Source: Psettodes erumei
Taxonomy: Eukaryota; Chordata; Actinopteri; Pleuronectiformes; Psettodidae
Length of the DNA stretch: 64,000 nucleotides
Reading direction: 5' to 3'
NCBI GenBank assembly: GCA_016785225.1
Contig: JAFBJZ010000616.1
Location: 1,364,001-1,428,000, forward strand
Below the pieces are notes generated by a model, which saw only the letters and a program-made list of their open reading frames with translations, had not been told where the DNA came from and searched no databases. A program made the position numbers and the translations under genes. Shown here one piece after another: positions 63,653 through 64,000 of this stretch (position 1 is the first letter of the stretch; the number at the start of each line of letters is the position of its first letter).

Positions 63653-64000
63653 TAATGTTTTCATAATAACATCAAAAACTGTACTTAAGCACACTTGTTA
63701 CAGTTGCAAAAGCACAGGTTTTACTGATAACATAAATGATGAATGTGTTCTGTTAAATTGTCCCAGGAAGCCTTGACAGCAGTTTTATTATGGATTAGCT
63801 GTGCTTTTTCTTCTGTGACAAAAGCCCATTGTATGCTAATTAGTTTCAAGTGTTCAAGTGTTCAAATGTATTGCTAGCAGGCTGAGAATAACTTCAGTGC
63901 ACTTAGCTTAGCAAGTTTTTGTGCCACCCATTACCTTTTAATGTATGTTTAGGAGTTTGTAATTTACAATGACTAGTGTTAAGGGAGTTAAATGGGAGAA

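Larger units (their letters stand above)
34761..64000 (+). other. ptprm: ptprm intron 1 (partial, continues past the window)
   Basis: About 29 kb downstream of the exon 1 donor with no exon of the MAM domain or any other recognised gene. It is a patchwork of AT-rich spacer, microsatellites, a few dispersed repeats and GC-richer islands with dense homeodomain, POU and SOX-type motifs, mainly between 36.9 and 50 kb. After about 50 kb the sequence is mostly plain AT-rich spacer. Calling it intron depends on the ptprm exon 1 assignment. Confidence 0.65.

Noticed and set aside
34761..64000. Second exon of ptprm (start of MAM domain)
   Set aside because: No sequence resembling the cysteine-containing start of the MAM domain was found; intron 1 seems to extend past the window.
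1..64000. CRISPR arrays, insertion sequences, phage genes or bacterial operons
   Set aside because: The gene structures, repeats and base composition are those of a vertebrate genome; nothing of prokaryotic type was seen.

Overview
This window is vertebrate nuclear DNA, almost certainly from a ray-finned (teleost) fish. The genes are split into short exons with GT..AG introns, dinucleotide microsatellites are frequent, and three dispersed repeat families that I remember from teleost genomes are present. The proteins are recognisable orthologues of vertebrate genes. I see no prokaryotic, viral or mobile protein-coding gene.

Layout, left to right. (1) 1-3.9 kb: the 5' end of an activin type IIB receptor gene (acvr2b) on the minus strand. 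Only coding exons 1 and 2 are inside; the rest lies beyond the left edge. (2) 6.4-8.8 kb: a complete four-exon gamma-N crystallin gene (crygn) on the minus strand. (3) 10.2-11.9 kb: a complete small plus-strand gene with a TATA box, one non-coding and three coding exons, encoding a secreted ten-cysteine Ly6/uPAR three-finger protein. (4) 12.3-12.9 kb: a tandem cluster of five degenerate tRNA-like units. (5) 13.8-19.3 kb: a complete eight-exon rheb GTPase gene on the minus strand with a CCAAT-rich promoter. (6) 19.8-28.7 kb: intergenic DNA with microsatellites. (7) 28.8-29.7 kb: lrrc30, an intronless leucine-rich-repeat gene on the plus strand. (8) 34.7 kb: the first coding exon (signal peptide) of a receptor tyrosine phosphatase, most likely ptprm, on the plus strand. 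The remaining 29 kb reads as its giant first intron, with several GC-richer, homeodomain-motif-rich islands that look like candidate enhancers.

The genes are not a pathway. The interest is in gene order. crygn-rheb is the arrangement found at human 7q36, and LRRC30-PTPRM is the arrangement at human 18p11. The two blocks meet between rheb and lrrc30, where prkag2 would be expected beside rheb but no prkag2 exon is visible. acvr2b (human 3p22) sits on the other side. The window is therefore a mosaic of three human-synteny segments.

No novel multi-gene system was found. The least expected items are the Ly6-like gene between crygn and rheb, the tandem tRNA-like cluster, and the putative regulatory islands in ptprm intron 1. 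All homology calls come from remembered protein families. No alignment or database search was run.
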